From Aptenodytes patagonicus (taxonomy: Eukaryota; Chordata; Aves; Sphenisciformes; Spheniscidae), in NCBI RefSeq assembly GCF_965638725.1, contig NC_134953.1, forward strand, positions 35,578,854 to 35,642,853: a stretch of 64,000 nt of DNA, given 5' to 3'. Positions 28,061-41,500 of the stretch are shown here, piece after piece. The translations under genes and the position numbers were made by a program. The stretch's first letter is position 1. The number at the start of each line of letters is the position of its first letter. The notes beneath the pieces were generated by a model. The model was not told where the DNA came from and made no database searches. It saw only the letters and a program-made list of their open reading frames with translations.

Positions 28061-28296
28061 ATGACTAGGTAGTCATCATTTTTAAGAACAATGTCACAAA
28101 AGCTATTTCGACGCTGTCACTCTTAAGAATAATTAGTTTCCATCAAAGCAACAGATTATCTGTTCATGTTGTCCACTGGGTCATTACAATGGGCAACCAA
28201 TACAGATAAATGGTATCTAATCTTTTCTGCTCTTCTATTGGACTGATTGATGGTTATAACATCTCCAATATTATAAGGCAGAAAAATTATGCTGAC
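28061..28296. promoter_or_regulatory. Candidate developmental enhancer (PBX-HOX, MEIS, TCF, SOX, MAF motifs)
   Basis: Within about 235 bp there are several developmental motifs. A 7-bp-armed palindrome ATGACTA-GG-TAGTCAT lies at 28061-28076, CTGTCA (MEIS/PREP) at 28114-28119 and TAATTA (homeodomain) at 28130-28135. ATCAAAG (TCF/LEF) lies at 28142-28148 and ACAATGG (SOX) at 28186-28192. TGATTGATGG (PBX-HOX) lies at 28244-28253 and TGCTGAC (MAF half site) at 28290-28296. PBX-HOX, MEIS and MAF inputs are those known for EGR2/Krox20 hindbrain enhancers, and EGR2 is the expected neighbour on this side. The combination is suggestive only, because each word is short. Confidence 0.3.
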
Positions 28297-28353
28297 ATTT
28301 AGAAGCAAAAGCACAGAAAGATAAAACTAAGTACAAAGCACATCCAACACCAT

Positions 28354-28370
28354 AAAAAAAAAAAAAAAAA
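28354..28370 (+). repeat. A17 homopolymer
   Basis: A pure A run. No retrocopy body was recognised upstream. Confidence 0.9.
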
Positions 28371-31300
28371 GAAATAGCTAAGACAAATAGAACAGAAAAA
28401 CAAATGACAATTAAGCCAAAAGAGAATTATAGAGGGGAACAGCTATATGTTGTGGGTGGCAGGGAGCTCAATTAATTATAGAACATGAAGGGAAATCCAG
28501 GCATTTCCATGAGATGTTATTAAAAGACATATTGACTGAGCTTTCTTTACATGTTATGCCTTAGAAGAAGACAAAAGGATTTCCCTGGTATTGATTTGTT
28601 CCTGGAATTGGTCGACTTTAAGACATGAAGAATAACATAATGAGAGGTAGCTGGGTAGCAAACAAGAAAGAACGAATTGCTGCCACTGACACTCACATTT
28701 GTGAGCTTCCATATATTATTGCCTTTTTCAATTTAGCATTTGTTCATATTGCTTGTCAGAAACCATTAAACCACAAAATATGCTCTAAACTAAAAATGGC
28801 AAGCCTATCAGTTATTCATCTACTGTACAAATAATCACCATTTTCAGCTGACCCGCTCAAAAGTATTAGCAATGTTAACTAGCTGGCTGGATTTGCAGTG
28901 TTCCTGTGAGGTACTAAATGCCCTGAACTGCTCCCAGGTAGGGGGAAGATACTCAGCTTTTTGGAGGAGCGGTCTTTTTCTCCCTAGCACTAAAGGTATC
29001 CATCCCATGTGCATCTGCTGCATCCTCTGCTGCACTAGCTTTGCAGCCGTAGCAGGATGACCACAAGACCAACCCTCCAGTCAGAGTAGCAAGATGAGGA
29101 CAAGGCTGACTGTCTGTATGACAGCCTGCGGGCTGATGGCCCTTTAAACATCTTCTTGCTGGTGGAGATAAACAAAAGTGTCTGCTTTGCCGTGATGGCC
29201 TAATCCTGTCCATTACAGGCTGTTATATAAAGTCACTGTGTGCGGACCATTCGTTTTGGGGGTTGGAGGAAAGAGGGTTGGCATTGCTACCCACTGGGTA
29301 GGCAATCACCATAAGAAATTCAAAGACAGTGTATTTCTCACCAGTATTATTTATACCGATATGAGAAAAGTAAGCAGCTCCATATAATAATTAGTACTAC
29401 ACTATGGCTGGCTTCTTTCCATGACAGCAAAGGCTTGCAAACATAAGTATCTTCCCTTATGTATGTGCTTAACAATTGCCCTTACAGTTATGATTCTTCG
29501 AGCAGTTTTGTATAGCACTAACAGTTTAACTACAAAATAATTTTCTGTTATGATGAATACATCGACAGCAGGCAAAAACTCCTCAATCTATAGATCCACA
29601 GTCAGATAGCTACCTTCAAAATTATACTATGAGTTATATTTCTTCTCATTCTCTGGCATCTACCTTTTTGATTTATCAGAAACTGTCCCCGGTTTTCACC
29701 TCTAAAATTTTGTGTATCAGCTGATTTTGTGATTTCTCTGAGACTCATATGATAGCAAGTCTCAGGCAACAGAATACTTCAGTATGCAAACGTTATTTGG
29801 AAAAATAGCTTACGAAATATCAAGGGCAACAGTGGATGTGGTAAGCCTTAAGCAGGCGTGAGCTAAATAGTTTCTCCACTGCACCAGCGTTCAGAGATGA
29901 ATGTCTGGATAAAGAACTGTTTTTACATTTGCTGTCACTGATATCTTTTAAGTTTTCACTCTTAGACTCATCCACCAGGTCAATGCTTCTGGGAAGGATG
30001 AATCACAGAGCTACCCTCACTACATTTATAATTTCTACCCAGAATGAAATGTTTTCTGCATCTTGTGAGAATGTAAGATCTCAAAACAGTTCCTGTCTCA
30101 AATGCAAGCAAAATGCCAGAATCTTGACACATTTTCTGAACGGAAAAAATACAAAATTCCCATCATGCCATTTGTAATATTCCATTAATTTCTAAAAAGG
30201 ACAACATCTTATTGTTACATTTTTACTTCACATTTGGTTTGGAATTGTAATTTTTTGTTTTGAACAGCACGGATGAATTTTTCATTCTCTAAGATAGACT
30301 ATTTTAATTTTGGAACATTAAAACATATTAATTAAGAATGAGAAATTTGTTCAAATCAACCTATCATATAGCTTCCATTTCACCTGGTTTGGTTTTGAAA
30401 GGGAACTATTTTATTTAAAACTTCATAACTGTCTTTTCTAATTATTTATTCAGATCTTTTTAAACAACTGTAAATGTTGCTCAATAGGCTATATCAGTCC
30501 TGAGGGACAATTACAGTGTATATAACACCTAAAGTTATGACATTTCAAATATTAACCTCTGAATATCAGGTTAACACAGATACTTGCAACTAAATAGCAT
30601 GATACAACATAAATCTTCTGAATAAATTACAAAAGTATATGCACAATTATATCATGTGATAACTTGAAAACAGAATTCCCCATTGCAGAGTTCTGCTTAA
30701 GTCAATGTGGTGCTATAGACTTTGACAGTGAGCCATTTTGTTTCATTTCTTCTACTGTATCCCAAGGCATTAGGATACACTAGAGTCTGGTTTGTTTTAT
30801 TTTAAATGGAAGTTTTCCTACCCAAGTCTCTGACACAGAAAAAAGTATCATGTTATTTCTCCAGTTGCACAATAATTTGGTAATAACTTTTTCAACTGTA
30901 AAGAATTTGCTACTAGTATTAATTTATAAAAGGCAAGGCTTGAAATCTGAAGATCTAGTGCTTTTGTCAAAGTTTAATAAATGTCATGCTCCAAAATTTT
31001 GATTCTCCTTTGTTATGTTTTTTCTCTAGGTGATCAAATAACTTCGGGGTTGGGCTAAACATGATTGAGATGGATAAAATAGATCAGTCTCTCACTTAAC
31101 CAGTAGGAAACAATAAAGCTTACCCCACTTCTTCAAAGCAAAAGCAAATCCAAATCTGCTCTGAAATTTGGAGCTAATCTGGGAAGCTAATGGAAACACC
31201 TTTCAAAAAAAGCAAAAATTTTGAGGTGGCGCTGGCTGGAAGGGGCTTGTGCTTCTGAACAAGGAAATTATCTTCTGATTCTTTGACCTCTTCTTTTCTC

Positions 31301-31956
31301 ATTGAAACTCACTATATATATAACCTGAGATTTTTTTACTCTTATCACCAAGTAGCCCTGTGAACTAGAACTTGTGCAAAATCCTAATTTTTTTGCTACC
31401 TGTTCAAGTAAATGGGGTAACATAATTTCAAGTCTGAGTATTAGCTCTTCCTCTCAATGGCTCAAATTATAATACTTAAGTTTCTTCAGTATGCCTTTTA
31501 TTTTTAGAAAATAATGGAATCAGAATAAAAAGATGAAACTTTCTACAAATGGAGGCCCGTATACAACACAAATTAAGTCAATCAAAATCCTTCAAGATTT
31601 TTTAAACATTTTGCTTTGATTTTTTTAAATCAATTTAAATTCCTAAATGAAAAGTCACTTGGACTAAAAATGTAACTTTTAATTTAAAAAATATCCAAAG
31701 ACACATTTCCATAGTTTCAAAGCTTTTCTTCTGTATTTTTTAAACAAATACTGTTAAAAATCATCCTTTCTAAAAAAAAAAAAAACAGCTTTGATTTCAT
31801 ACTCTCATTTTCTGGGGTAAAAATGTTGAAATAATATTGACTGCCTCTACTAACAAACAATGGGACCTTTAACCCTGTAATAGTTACTGGGCAGGAAAAC
31901 AATCCTCTCTCCTGAGGCTCTGTGACTTTGTGCAATTGTGCAAATTAAGGGGGATC

Positions 31957-31983
31957 TACTTATCACTCTCCTTGTGATAAGTA
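31957..31983. repeat. Perfect 10-bp inverted repeat with GATA words
   Basis: Arms TACTTATCAC (31957-31966) and GTGATAAGTA (31974-31983) flank a 7-bp loop. Each arm carries a GATAAG / CTTATC GATA-factor core, in opposite orientation. It is either a paired GATA site or a chance hairpin. Confidence 0.8.
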
Positions 31984-34900
31984 AGTTTCAAGAGATGATA
32001 ATGCTCTGATGTTACATGTGATATGGCCAAGTGAATGAATGTAAAGTAGGAGGATAAAAAACTGTTTTATCTAGTTTTTTCTTCCCTTCTGTTGTCTGTT
32101 TATGCTGTGACATTTTCTTGTTTTAGCTCTCTTATGCTTCTTTGGAAATTAAATGAGATCCAGTATCTCAGAGACTACTGGCACTTATGGATTAGTAAGA
32201 CTAACGTAAAAGCAATTAGCTAGGAAAAAAAAGAAACTAATTGCCTGAATTTCATTAAAAAAAAAAAATCCTACAACAAAAATTTGCAGCAAAGGTGAGG
32301 TTTGACAAAGAAAGCCAGGCCTGGGAAAATCAAGACAAGAGAAGGTGCAGGCAAAGCATCTCTCTGGAATTACGGGGACGAGAAGAATGGATGAAGGAAT
32401 GGTGGGGCTGTAACGACACTGAAAGAACGGCAGCCTCATGTATTCAGCCTTACCAGCAATCTGCCAGCTGGCACCAGCATTTTCTAAACATATCCAGGAT
32501 ACTCAGAACAAGATGTTAAAAGCGATGTATTGTACTTGGTTTATACCAGGGAACCACAGACATATTCCACCTGGATGCCAGAACAGTTAAGTCTCTTGTG
32601 TTGTACATGGGAAGACTATATTTGGAAACCCACTCTTGACAACTACATTTCTTTTGAGTTGTTGACTGCCTGAACTCAATTTTTATCAGTTTGAACAAGA
32701 ATGAATCCATCTAAACCTTATAAAAAGGAAAAGAGTATTTGCACTGTGATGTCCCTTTGCCAGCATCTATTCATGTTTATCACATAAGTACATAGACTGT
32801 GAAATCTGAGATCCTATGAGAGAAAATAACTACAAGTATAGGTACGTACTTTCCTATGCAAGTCGTTAAACTAATCTGAAGCTCTAGCTTGTAACCTACT
32901 TTCTAAAAAGCTCTATTTAAATCTGTGATATACTATTGATTTTGATTAAATAATTTGGTTTTTAATCTAACATACTCAGAATGCACTACTCCACACTGTA
33001 CTCTGCTTTGTTCAAGTTTAAAAGGTCATTTTGCAGTTTTATCTAAAGGAGTACAAATAATCAACTTTTAAAAGTACACAAGGACAAAAGTACAAAAAGC
33101 TTCTCTTTCTTTTCTATGTTTTTGGATCTCTGAATCTCAAGTCACCACTAAGTCATATAAAACTCTCTAAGCTGATCACAAACTCCCGACTGCTAAGGAA
33201 AACATTGTGTGGCCAATTAGGCAAAACTTTGCTTCTCTGCATCCTGTAAGATGGTAAGCAAAACAGTACTATCTGAGCAGTACTTCTGACGATTTCACGC
33301 CTGGGACAGACAGAGATGCAGGGGTAGCAGACTTCACAAATCTCAGTCCTGTTGTTCCCTGGCAGAGCGGATGAAAGACAACATAGTGCATTTGTGTGTG
33401 AGTATCCATGCAGTGGATCATCTAGCCAGTCTTGCCCACAGGCTCAGGAAGCATTAGATTCCTATCATCCAGGTTTTCAGGTTAGTATACAAAATACAGA
33501 CAGAGGAAGGCTACCAAGATGCACACAGACTGTCTTATTTTTAAGCATCTGACTTAAATGCCGTAAATTGTACTCTGAGGGCATCTTTCTTCAACTGAAT
33601 GTGCAGAGAATTTGCCTGTCTGGGCTCAAATCTAGGATGTAAATGGTGCGTGCATGTTCCCCAGAGTACCCCTAAAGAAAGACAAGGTCCCACTTACAAC
33701 TATTAGCTGCTTGCATAGGCAAAGTCGCAACATCTCTTCTTCCTTGAGACTCAGCCAGGACAATGGGTCGCAGGCAGCACTGCCATGCCCAAGCAGGCAG
33801 GGCACAAGGACCGCAGAGTGTGGGGGAAAGGGATTAGCAGTCGTTCCTCCTCCTTAAAAGTACCAGCTCTGGGTCCTTCATAAAAAGACTTTTAATGGTC
33901 CAGATTTCTCTCTAATCCAAATACTTCACAAGCAGATAGACACTCAGACTGTCCAAGTGAAACTCAGGCTGGCCTAATGTGGCTCCAGCTGTAAGTGCTC
34001 TGAAATATATACAAAGCAAAAGCCTGCAGCAGATGGCATGGATATTGTAACCTGTAATGATTTTTTCACCTGTCAGAATAGTGCAAAACCTGCAATGAGT
34101 ATAACTTCACCAACTCTGGCACGTCAGTTTACAGGGAAGGTGGTTCAGGCACAGAATCCCCAGTACCTTATTGTTTCAGCTTTCTGCAGGCCATGGCTGG
34201 GCAGAGGGCGTAAAGAGCCAGTTATGTGCTTTCCTTCTAACTTCGTGAACAAACAGCTCTCTCAGGATCACCATTCCAGCCTTCAGTTAGCACTGAACGT
34301 ACTGCCATTTGCAAAAGGTCAAACCAGATTCACCTGTGATTAATTCAATGAGTTATTTGATTTTTACATTTACTGCCACACTTCAAAGCAAGAACTAAGA
34401 ACACACTGTAAACATAACTCTTACCATCAAACTAATTCTGTAACACATGGTTACAGAAAAAATTAAAGTTCCTTGTTTGAAACCAGATGCATTTTCAAGA
34501 ACTCTTCTACCTGACTTTGTGCCCACACACTTCAGAGGTATCTGGGTGTTACATGCTGAGAATAGCTTACATGTTCCAGTCACAGGGGAAAGAGTTCCTT
34601 GGCTCTGAACTAACAGACACTGAGAAAAACTTGACTGTTCAGCTATGAAGGATATAAATATTTCTGAGATAGGAAACTAAGTGCTTGACTATAAGAGCAA
34701 TATGAGGCAAAAGGCTGATTCATTAGTAATCTAAATTTACATAAGACAAGCCTAACCATATCTACACCTAGAAATTTTTGAGAAATATATACATTTCAAT
34801 TTAAAATGGCCCATTTGAAAGGAAAGGTGGTTTTGATCCACCTTTTTAAGCTTAAGATAAAAGCCTCCAAAAGGACTGCTAAACCAGAGAGAGTGGACAC

Positions 34901-37594
34901 TTGAACAGGTAAGGAACTTTCCCTGACCAACCAAAAGCAATTCAGGGAAGCAAGTGCTCAAATCAGGATTGACGTGAGAAAAACATGAATTAAAACATTT
35001 ATTACTTGTATCTTGTACTACACCATGACAACTTTCTTCACTGAACCAAACTGCTCTCCTTGCAAGCAGAAGTATCAGCCATGCAGTCTTCTACCCTAGC
35101 AATACTTGTGTGTGTAAGAGACCTTTGTTCTTTACCTGGGAACCCATCCTGGTTCTATAGTGCTTCTAAGTGTAATTCACAAACCCCTTAGACTCTGGGA
35201 TGTTGAAAGTGCAATGGAAGAATGAGAAGAATGGCAATAGAAGACTGCAATGAGATTTTTTTTTTCAGGAAAGTAAGATCCAGGTCTAATATTTTAATAC
35301 TGAGTTAGTAGTTCTTAGACCTCTTGAAGAAGTTTTGTTCTATGGTTGACAGACACAGAGAGCAACTAGAACAACTTTGTGTGCAGATGCAAAATGTTTC
35401 ACAAATTGCCACTTAGCCACAGACATGGCATTAAGCAGTATTCAAAAGTGAGATCTGTATCCTTACATTTCAATAACTAAAATCCTATCTACTTAGTAAA
35501 TCTTAACATGACAGAAGTCATTAAGTTCTTCAGGAGTCATTAGTGTTCCCCAACTGGGTGCTGTAAGGGGTTTTTTAGTAATTATTTTTACAGTGTTATC
35601 ACCGGAATTTCACAGACACAAGACACAACCAACCTATGTAACATATTAGTTAAAACAAGCTGTAACATGTTCAAGTGCAATCTACACAGAAAAAACAAAA
35701 GGCTACATCAAAACATTTCATCATTTTTCCCCCAAGTTACAATATAATTCGGTATGTCCTAGAGCATGTTTGCAACAATATATCTACATAGAAAGCTTAT
35801 CCCACACTCAACCTCAAACTTTTCTTCACACACCCTGCATAAAGGCCTTAAGTCTTCGTTCACAGAGCTTGCTCTCTTGCCTGCTGGGAATACTGAACCA
35901 AAATTCAGGACTGGGGCTCCTTGGTGTTCCACATCATGGAAGGTGAATGCAAAAAGTAGCCGGACTTGAATCCCGAGCAGGAATTTCTGCTCATATTTGC
36001 TCATTTGGAAATCAGTTGTAAAAGCAAACCTACCTAAACGAACAATTCTACATCCCATCCTCTTTCCCTAACTGACCCAAAGTCCAGCCTTTCATTTGAG
36101 AAGTTCACCAGAGTCTAGGTGAAGGATTGCCTCCTTCTTTACATCCACTGACAGTTACTTTTTCTTCACCCATTTATTTCAAGTTGTGCAGAATGTCTAG
36201 TCAGACATCCATTTATTGCAAGACAGGTAAAAGATACCAGAATTACAGACTGACACATAGTGGATTATAATTGAAAGAGTCAATGGAGAATCTCACAATT
36301 AAATAAGAGAAATACTTAGGAAGAAGCAGAGTTTGACAATAGCCATTTTTGTCAAAGCATCATATTTGAAGCAGTGGAAAAGACAGTGTCCTTGGCACTG
36401 GGAAGTTCTGTCCTTTCTGCCAAGAGGGAATTGTAACTTTCCTATCCTACAACTGAAATTCTGCAGTTACCTCCACAGACCCATGCTGCTCTCAGAGCCT
36501 GGGCAATTTTCAGAATCATCCATTGGCACAGGATGAGTTCCAGCACAATGTTTTCATTACCAGAATAGCAACACAGACAGCTCCCTGCAAAAATTGGGGT
36601 ATGATCTATGGCCAAAAGCATATTGCTGGAATTTACCTCAAATCTACCTAGCAGTGCCTGGGCTAAGTAACTAACCGTTAGGATGGAGAATAGGGGGGAC
36701 TCCATCCTGGAAAGGCACAAGACGCCTCTCCTGTGACTGCTCTAGCCACTGTGCTGCCTTGGTATACCCTGTTATCTGGAGACAGGGGCTGCAGGAGAAG
36801 CCCTGAGGAAGAGGGGGCTGCTGTGGCTACATGCAACCCATCCTCTTATAACAGGGTATCCTCAAGCCCCTGGAAAGACATTATGCAGTCCTGCAGTTGC
36901 TTCCCCTGTCCAGCAGCACTGACTTTCTCCCTACCCATGGAGGAAGAACAAGCAGTATGTCTCAGATCCTTTGAAGGGGCCTCAGTCTTGCAGGGGTAAG
37001 AGGAAAGGCAGGTCTATGGTATCTGCTGAAGTGGACTTCCTCCAGTTGTCCCATATATAAGAACGAAACAGTCAGAACTGCAAATTTCCCTCTATATGAT
37101 TTTGATTGCATAGCCAAGAGACAGTTGATGGGACTTTCTGAACACATAATATGAGCAAGAAGCAGCTCCAGGTACATGCGCGCACACACAGACCACAATG
37201 ACATCTTTGCCCTCACCATTTTCTGCAAAGAAACAGGAGCATTTGATCACATAGGCCAAATGAAAGTGTGTGACTATAAATGAAGCCAACACCTAGCTTG
37301 AGTTTGGAACAAGGTGTTGAGCTTCAGTCAGAAGACCCTGGTCTCTCAGGTCTTACATTAAATGCATATTTCAAAGGAATATTTGCTCTTAGTAGTCAGG
37401 CATGTACACATACAGCAACATCAGAACAGATCTGATGCTTACAAATTAATAACAGGCTTAAAACCCTGCAGTTTTTCCTGATGGAAGCCTAGCATTCTGT
37501 AATGGGTTGAACTGCTGTTAGGGGAAAATATCTACTGTTTTATAGTAATTTGAGTTTCAATGAAGGGTATTTTTCACTCTTGTCTCTTTAACAG
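31984..37594. other. Intergenic sequence, no supported gene
   Basis: AT-rich DNA with slightly GC-richer stretches around 33,300-33,850 and 36,470-37,020. It contains short A-runs near 32,259. The open frames present are under about 105 codons and match no family I recognise. Confidence 0.6.
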
Positions 37595-37658
37595 TCTCTA
37601 TACGAAGTGCCACAGCTTGTCTTAAACCTGCTATTTACCGAAGTGAAAAGATTTCCAG
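37595..37658 (+). other. Candidate 64-nt exon bounded by splice-like sites
   Basis: A pyrimidine-rich tract ending in TTTAACAG at 37594 precedes this segment, and CAG|GTATGA follows it. Two of the three forward frames are open across it. No protein family is recognisable, and no partner exon is evident. It may be an exon of an unannotated non-coding transcript or a chance pairing of splice-like words. Confidence 0.2.
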
Positions 37659-37906
37659 GTATGAGGAAAATGCAATATTATCTGTTATAGATAAAAAACC
37701 AATAATGCTTGTGATAGGATATGATTTTTTATTTTTCACATATTTAAATCTATATATTGTCTAGTATTGTTTCACCATTGTCTTATCATCAAGATTAACA
37801 TTAAATCAAACAATGAATTATTCATGAGGTGTGAATAAATGGAATTAGCCTTTCTAGCGTTCACTCTGTAAATCACATCTTCTGGATAAATGCTTTTTTT
37901 TCTCTC

Positions 37907-37923
37907 TTTTTTTTTTTTTTTTT
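37907..37923 (+). repeat. T17 homopolymer
   Basis: A pure T run, preceded by a further T-rich segment with TCTCTC. Confidence 0.9.
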
Positions 37924-38235
37924 ATGTCTGAACACTAGAAATAATGACCTGGCTTGCAGCCTTGCTAGATTAGCTATTGTTAGGGTGATATTTTTAGATG
38001 AACATAGGTCTCATCAACCAAGAGATGTCAGGTCTGCTATCATTCCTGTCAGCTTCCTAACTTCCAACAGTTTCCCTCTCCATACCTAAACTCTACCTTC
38101 ACCCCTAGTAGCCATGGTACCTGGAGCTCAGATGATTTGTTGAGCTTGACTCATTATCTACTGTGTTGTAACAGCAGTTAGAAACTGAATGACATTCAAT
38201 TAAAATGATATTAGCAGCTCAGGAGTGATTTTGTT

Positions 38236-38387
38236 TAATTTACTCCTACTCAGATGTAAAAACATTAGTGACTTTTTTAATTGGACCTCATAATGTCTAA
38301 CTCCTACTCAAATGCAATGAAATTAAAGACTTTGGTGGCTAAATACCGCTTAATTTACTCCTACCCATCTATAATGACATTAAAGAC
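38236..38387 (+). repeat. Three-copy imperfect tandem repeat, about 57-bp period
   Basis: The anchor CTCCTAC(T/C) occurs at 38243, 38301 and 38358, giving periods of 58 and 57 bp. The flanking words align: TAATTTACTCCTAC precedes two copies, and ATTAAAGAC (or ATTAGTGAC) ends each. The units are clearly diverged, so the array is old. The copies are rich in TAAT/ATTA homeodomain cores. Each unit may carry the same factor-binding arrangement. Confidence 0.75.
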
Positions 38388-38519
38388 GCTTTAGGGTAGA
38401 TATTGTTTCCAATCATTTATATTCAAAAGAAATCTGAGCTTATAGGTACTAATATTGAGCATATAATAAAATCATACAAGAAATGTATCTATACGGTAGG
38501 GGATAGTTGGTTACAAGTA

Positions 38520-38569
38520 ATATTAAAAAGTAATCATTCATTTTTAATGCAAGGATATTAAAAAGTAAT
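38520..38569 (+). repeat. 15-bp direct repeat, 35-bp period
   Basis: ATATTAAAAAGTAAT occurs at 38520-38534 and exactly again at 38555-38569, separated by 20 bp. Confidence 0.9.
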
Positions 38570-41500
38570 GTTAAACACAAGAATTTGTGAAGTTTTCTGT
38601 TCTTCACAGCCTCTTCAAGGACGCAATCCTTTCCTTTTTTAATTCAGTGTGTGGTTTTACATGAAACATTTTTATTAAATTGCATATGGTTTTAAAATCT
38701 TTCTTAAGCGGTATTTATATGATAAATCCAAGGCTGACTTGTGTCATTACAGGGATAGACAGCAAAGCATACTCTTCAGTAATGGGGTTCACTTTGCTCT
38801 GTAACTGTTTGTAATACAGCTTAATGGATTCTTCTAAAGTTCAAACATTTTAGAGGAGTATGTGGTTCTCTGTCACATTTACACTACATCACCTCCCTTT
38901 TAAATATGACTTGTCCTATACTGAGTTGATGCTGTTTGCTTCTAATACAAGTACCTGCCCCATGTTTTGTAACATTGATAAGGCTGGACCATCACATCCT
39001 TCATGCCTCTTTTACTAACACAAAAATTCCATTGATTTGACCTTTGGCATACTCCTCTCTTCCCCTTCCCAGCTTTAAAAAGCAAAATCATTATTAAAAA
39101 TGCCTTCCTTCACTTAGATAAACTTCTAATTATTAAAATGAAAAGCATTTACAAAATTTCACTTACGCTTGTATTATGAAGACAAGCCGTACAGATGACA
39201 GATTTGCTCTTGAGATGGCAGAACGAGATTTCTCCTTTAATCTTGTGCTCTCATCTAGCGTGTGGCTATGGAGATGTACAAATGGAAAGGCCTGTTCCAG
39301 GTAACTAGCATGAACCATTGCCAAGGGAGAGAGGAGATATTTCTCTTCCTCCCTCTTGGCAACACACAGCCAGCATCCTCGTCCTGCTGACTGGTGGGTG
39401 GTTCAATGACTATCTTTCACCCTGCTTTTCAAGTGGTGGTGCCTTATACCAGCTTCTTCCCATTCCAAATGGAACGTGGTCCCTTGAGCTCTTGAACAGC
39501 AAAGCCTGTTGGAAACCGTGATCCCCGATTCATTTTCTGATTCTGACGCATGAGACAATGCATTACTTCTGGATTTCTCGTGTTGCAAACTAGTTTAAAA
39601 TAATTTGTTAGTTTATAATAGCTACTTTATAATAATTTTAAGGTTTCATTGTAAAAAACTGTTTTAATCCTGGAATACATTTGCGTGCAATTTTGTAATT
39701 CATGCCACTTAAATCTGGAATTTGGACATGGGAGGATTTAGAATAATTTTTCCCTGGGCATGGGCTTGCAAGGTGTGAAGCAGTGTGGGCTTGAAACACC
39801 AAGGAGCTTCAACCCTATTTCAGAGTATTCATAGCAACACTAGTAACTATATAAGCACTTAAAGTTAAGCACTAGCTAATGCAGACCCTTCATGTGTCTT
39901 CTGCTCTGACCTGCAGCAGGTCATTTGTCAGGTCACACAATAAAAGGGACCACTCTGCTCAACTGGAGCTGGGAAGTGTATTCCCTCACGTGGTTCCTTT
40001 GGATGCTGTGCCCAGCTGAACAGTACTCTGGCCTCAGCCATAGCATCATGCTGTGCTGTCTCTCCTGCTCCATAGCCTGAGCCGCAAGATGGGACCGCTC
40101 TAGGAATTTATGCACTATGAACTACAGACCTTCAGGTGGTGAGTTTGAGACACAAGTTCATTGTAAGGTCTTGGGCTCAGAGCGTGAGATGCAGTGAGAC
40201 CGGCATAGGTATTTTCCCAGAGCAAGGCCAGAGCCTTCAATACTTTACACCCTACATGTTTATGGCACACACATGCAAGTGTGGTGTCACAACTAAACAT
40301 TTCAGCAAGAGCTGGGAGAAACTCTCCAGGAGCCCTCTGGTGCCCCTCCTCACCTCCCAGCCCAGAAACTGTCAAGCCCCCAAAATGAAACACTGAATTT
40401 GTGCCTTGACCTGGCACAGGTGTGAGTATCTGGGGCTGGACAGGGTCTGCCACCGTCCAGGGAGCAATGGCTAGTAGGCTGTGTGTGCTACCACGTCCTG
40501 TATTACAGCTGCGTATCTGTGTGCATCTGCACATTTATTTCAGGGCCATAGCTACTCCTATTTTACCTTTGCTGACAGGATTATCCAAAACCTGTCTGGG
40601 TTGACACGTTGGATGTATATTGTTAGTGTTATGGAGGAAAAACAGGCACCCTAGGTACAATGGAAGCTCTCAGAGTAACAAGGTTATTACTATACATTTG
40701 GACATGGCTCAGCTATCAACAGATAATCATTACAATTTTATAAAATTAACCTACTACAGATATTTAGCATATTTACTGCAGATATGATTAATGTCATTGT
40801 CTCCACTTAAAGTGGTCAACAGGGATCACTGAGCATTTGAATTTCTGTTGTCACTACATCTTTCTCTCACTACTTTTTTCTGGCACCTCCTTCCCTAAAG
40901 CAGTCTCTGAATAACGTATTGCCAATGGGTACAATGCAAGGGAGAGGAAGCACAGTTACAATATGGTGAATAAACTGAACATCGATGGATAATGTCTGCA
41001 ATAGGGAGCACCAATAAAACATCATAGAAAAGAAAGTGGATATTAAAAACAGTGATTAACTGATAAAATTGTGACATTCCAGGATCACTGAAGTCTGAAA
41101 CATATTCAAAAAATATACAAGGACTTCTAATTGGCTTCCATGTCTCAGACTTTAAAGGAATATTTAACAGAATACAGTTCTAAATACCTTGCACATACAG
41201 TGAAAATGACTCAATATAATCAATTCAGGTGTGAAATGACAAATTTCAAGATACATAGCCAAGTACATATTTGTCTGCACAGGAAGCCTCTTGGGGTGCA
41301 GCACAGTAAAGCACAAAGACTCAGATTTAATTGTAGGTTTTTGTGTACTCCCCCTGAAGCCAGAAGCATTTTTGACGTCAAGGATACTATGACCAGGATG
41401 AAGTCCTTTAATGGATTGGGACTTAAATGCCTACACTGTGCAGAGATGCTTTATGTTAACAAGACATTTTATATTAACAAGGAGCAAGAGGGAACATACA

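Larger units (their letters stand above)
19026..31950. other. Intergenic sequence, no supported gene
   Basis: AT-rich DNA with moderately GC-richer patches near 26,950-27,480 and 28,870-29,210. It contains a 9-bp tandem repeat at 21031-21053, a short CA run near 25,960, an A17 run at 28354-28370 and an A14 run near 31,771. A motif cluster at 28061-28296 is listed separately. No exon, RNA gene or identifiable transposon was found. Confidence 0.55.

Noticed and set aside
29224..29232. TATATAAAG resembling a TATA box
   Set aside because: No exon, start codon context or CpG feature follows it, and such words are expected in AT-rich DNA.
40115..40534. 139-codon minus-strand open frame in a GC-richer patch
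   Set aside because: It resembles no protein, reverse transcriptase or retroviral segment that I know. Chance is the simplest explanation.
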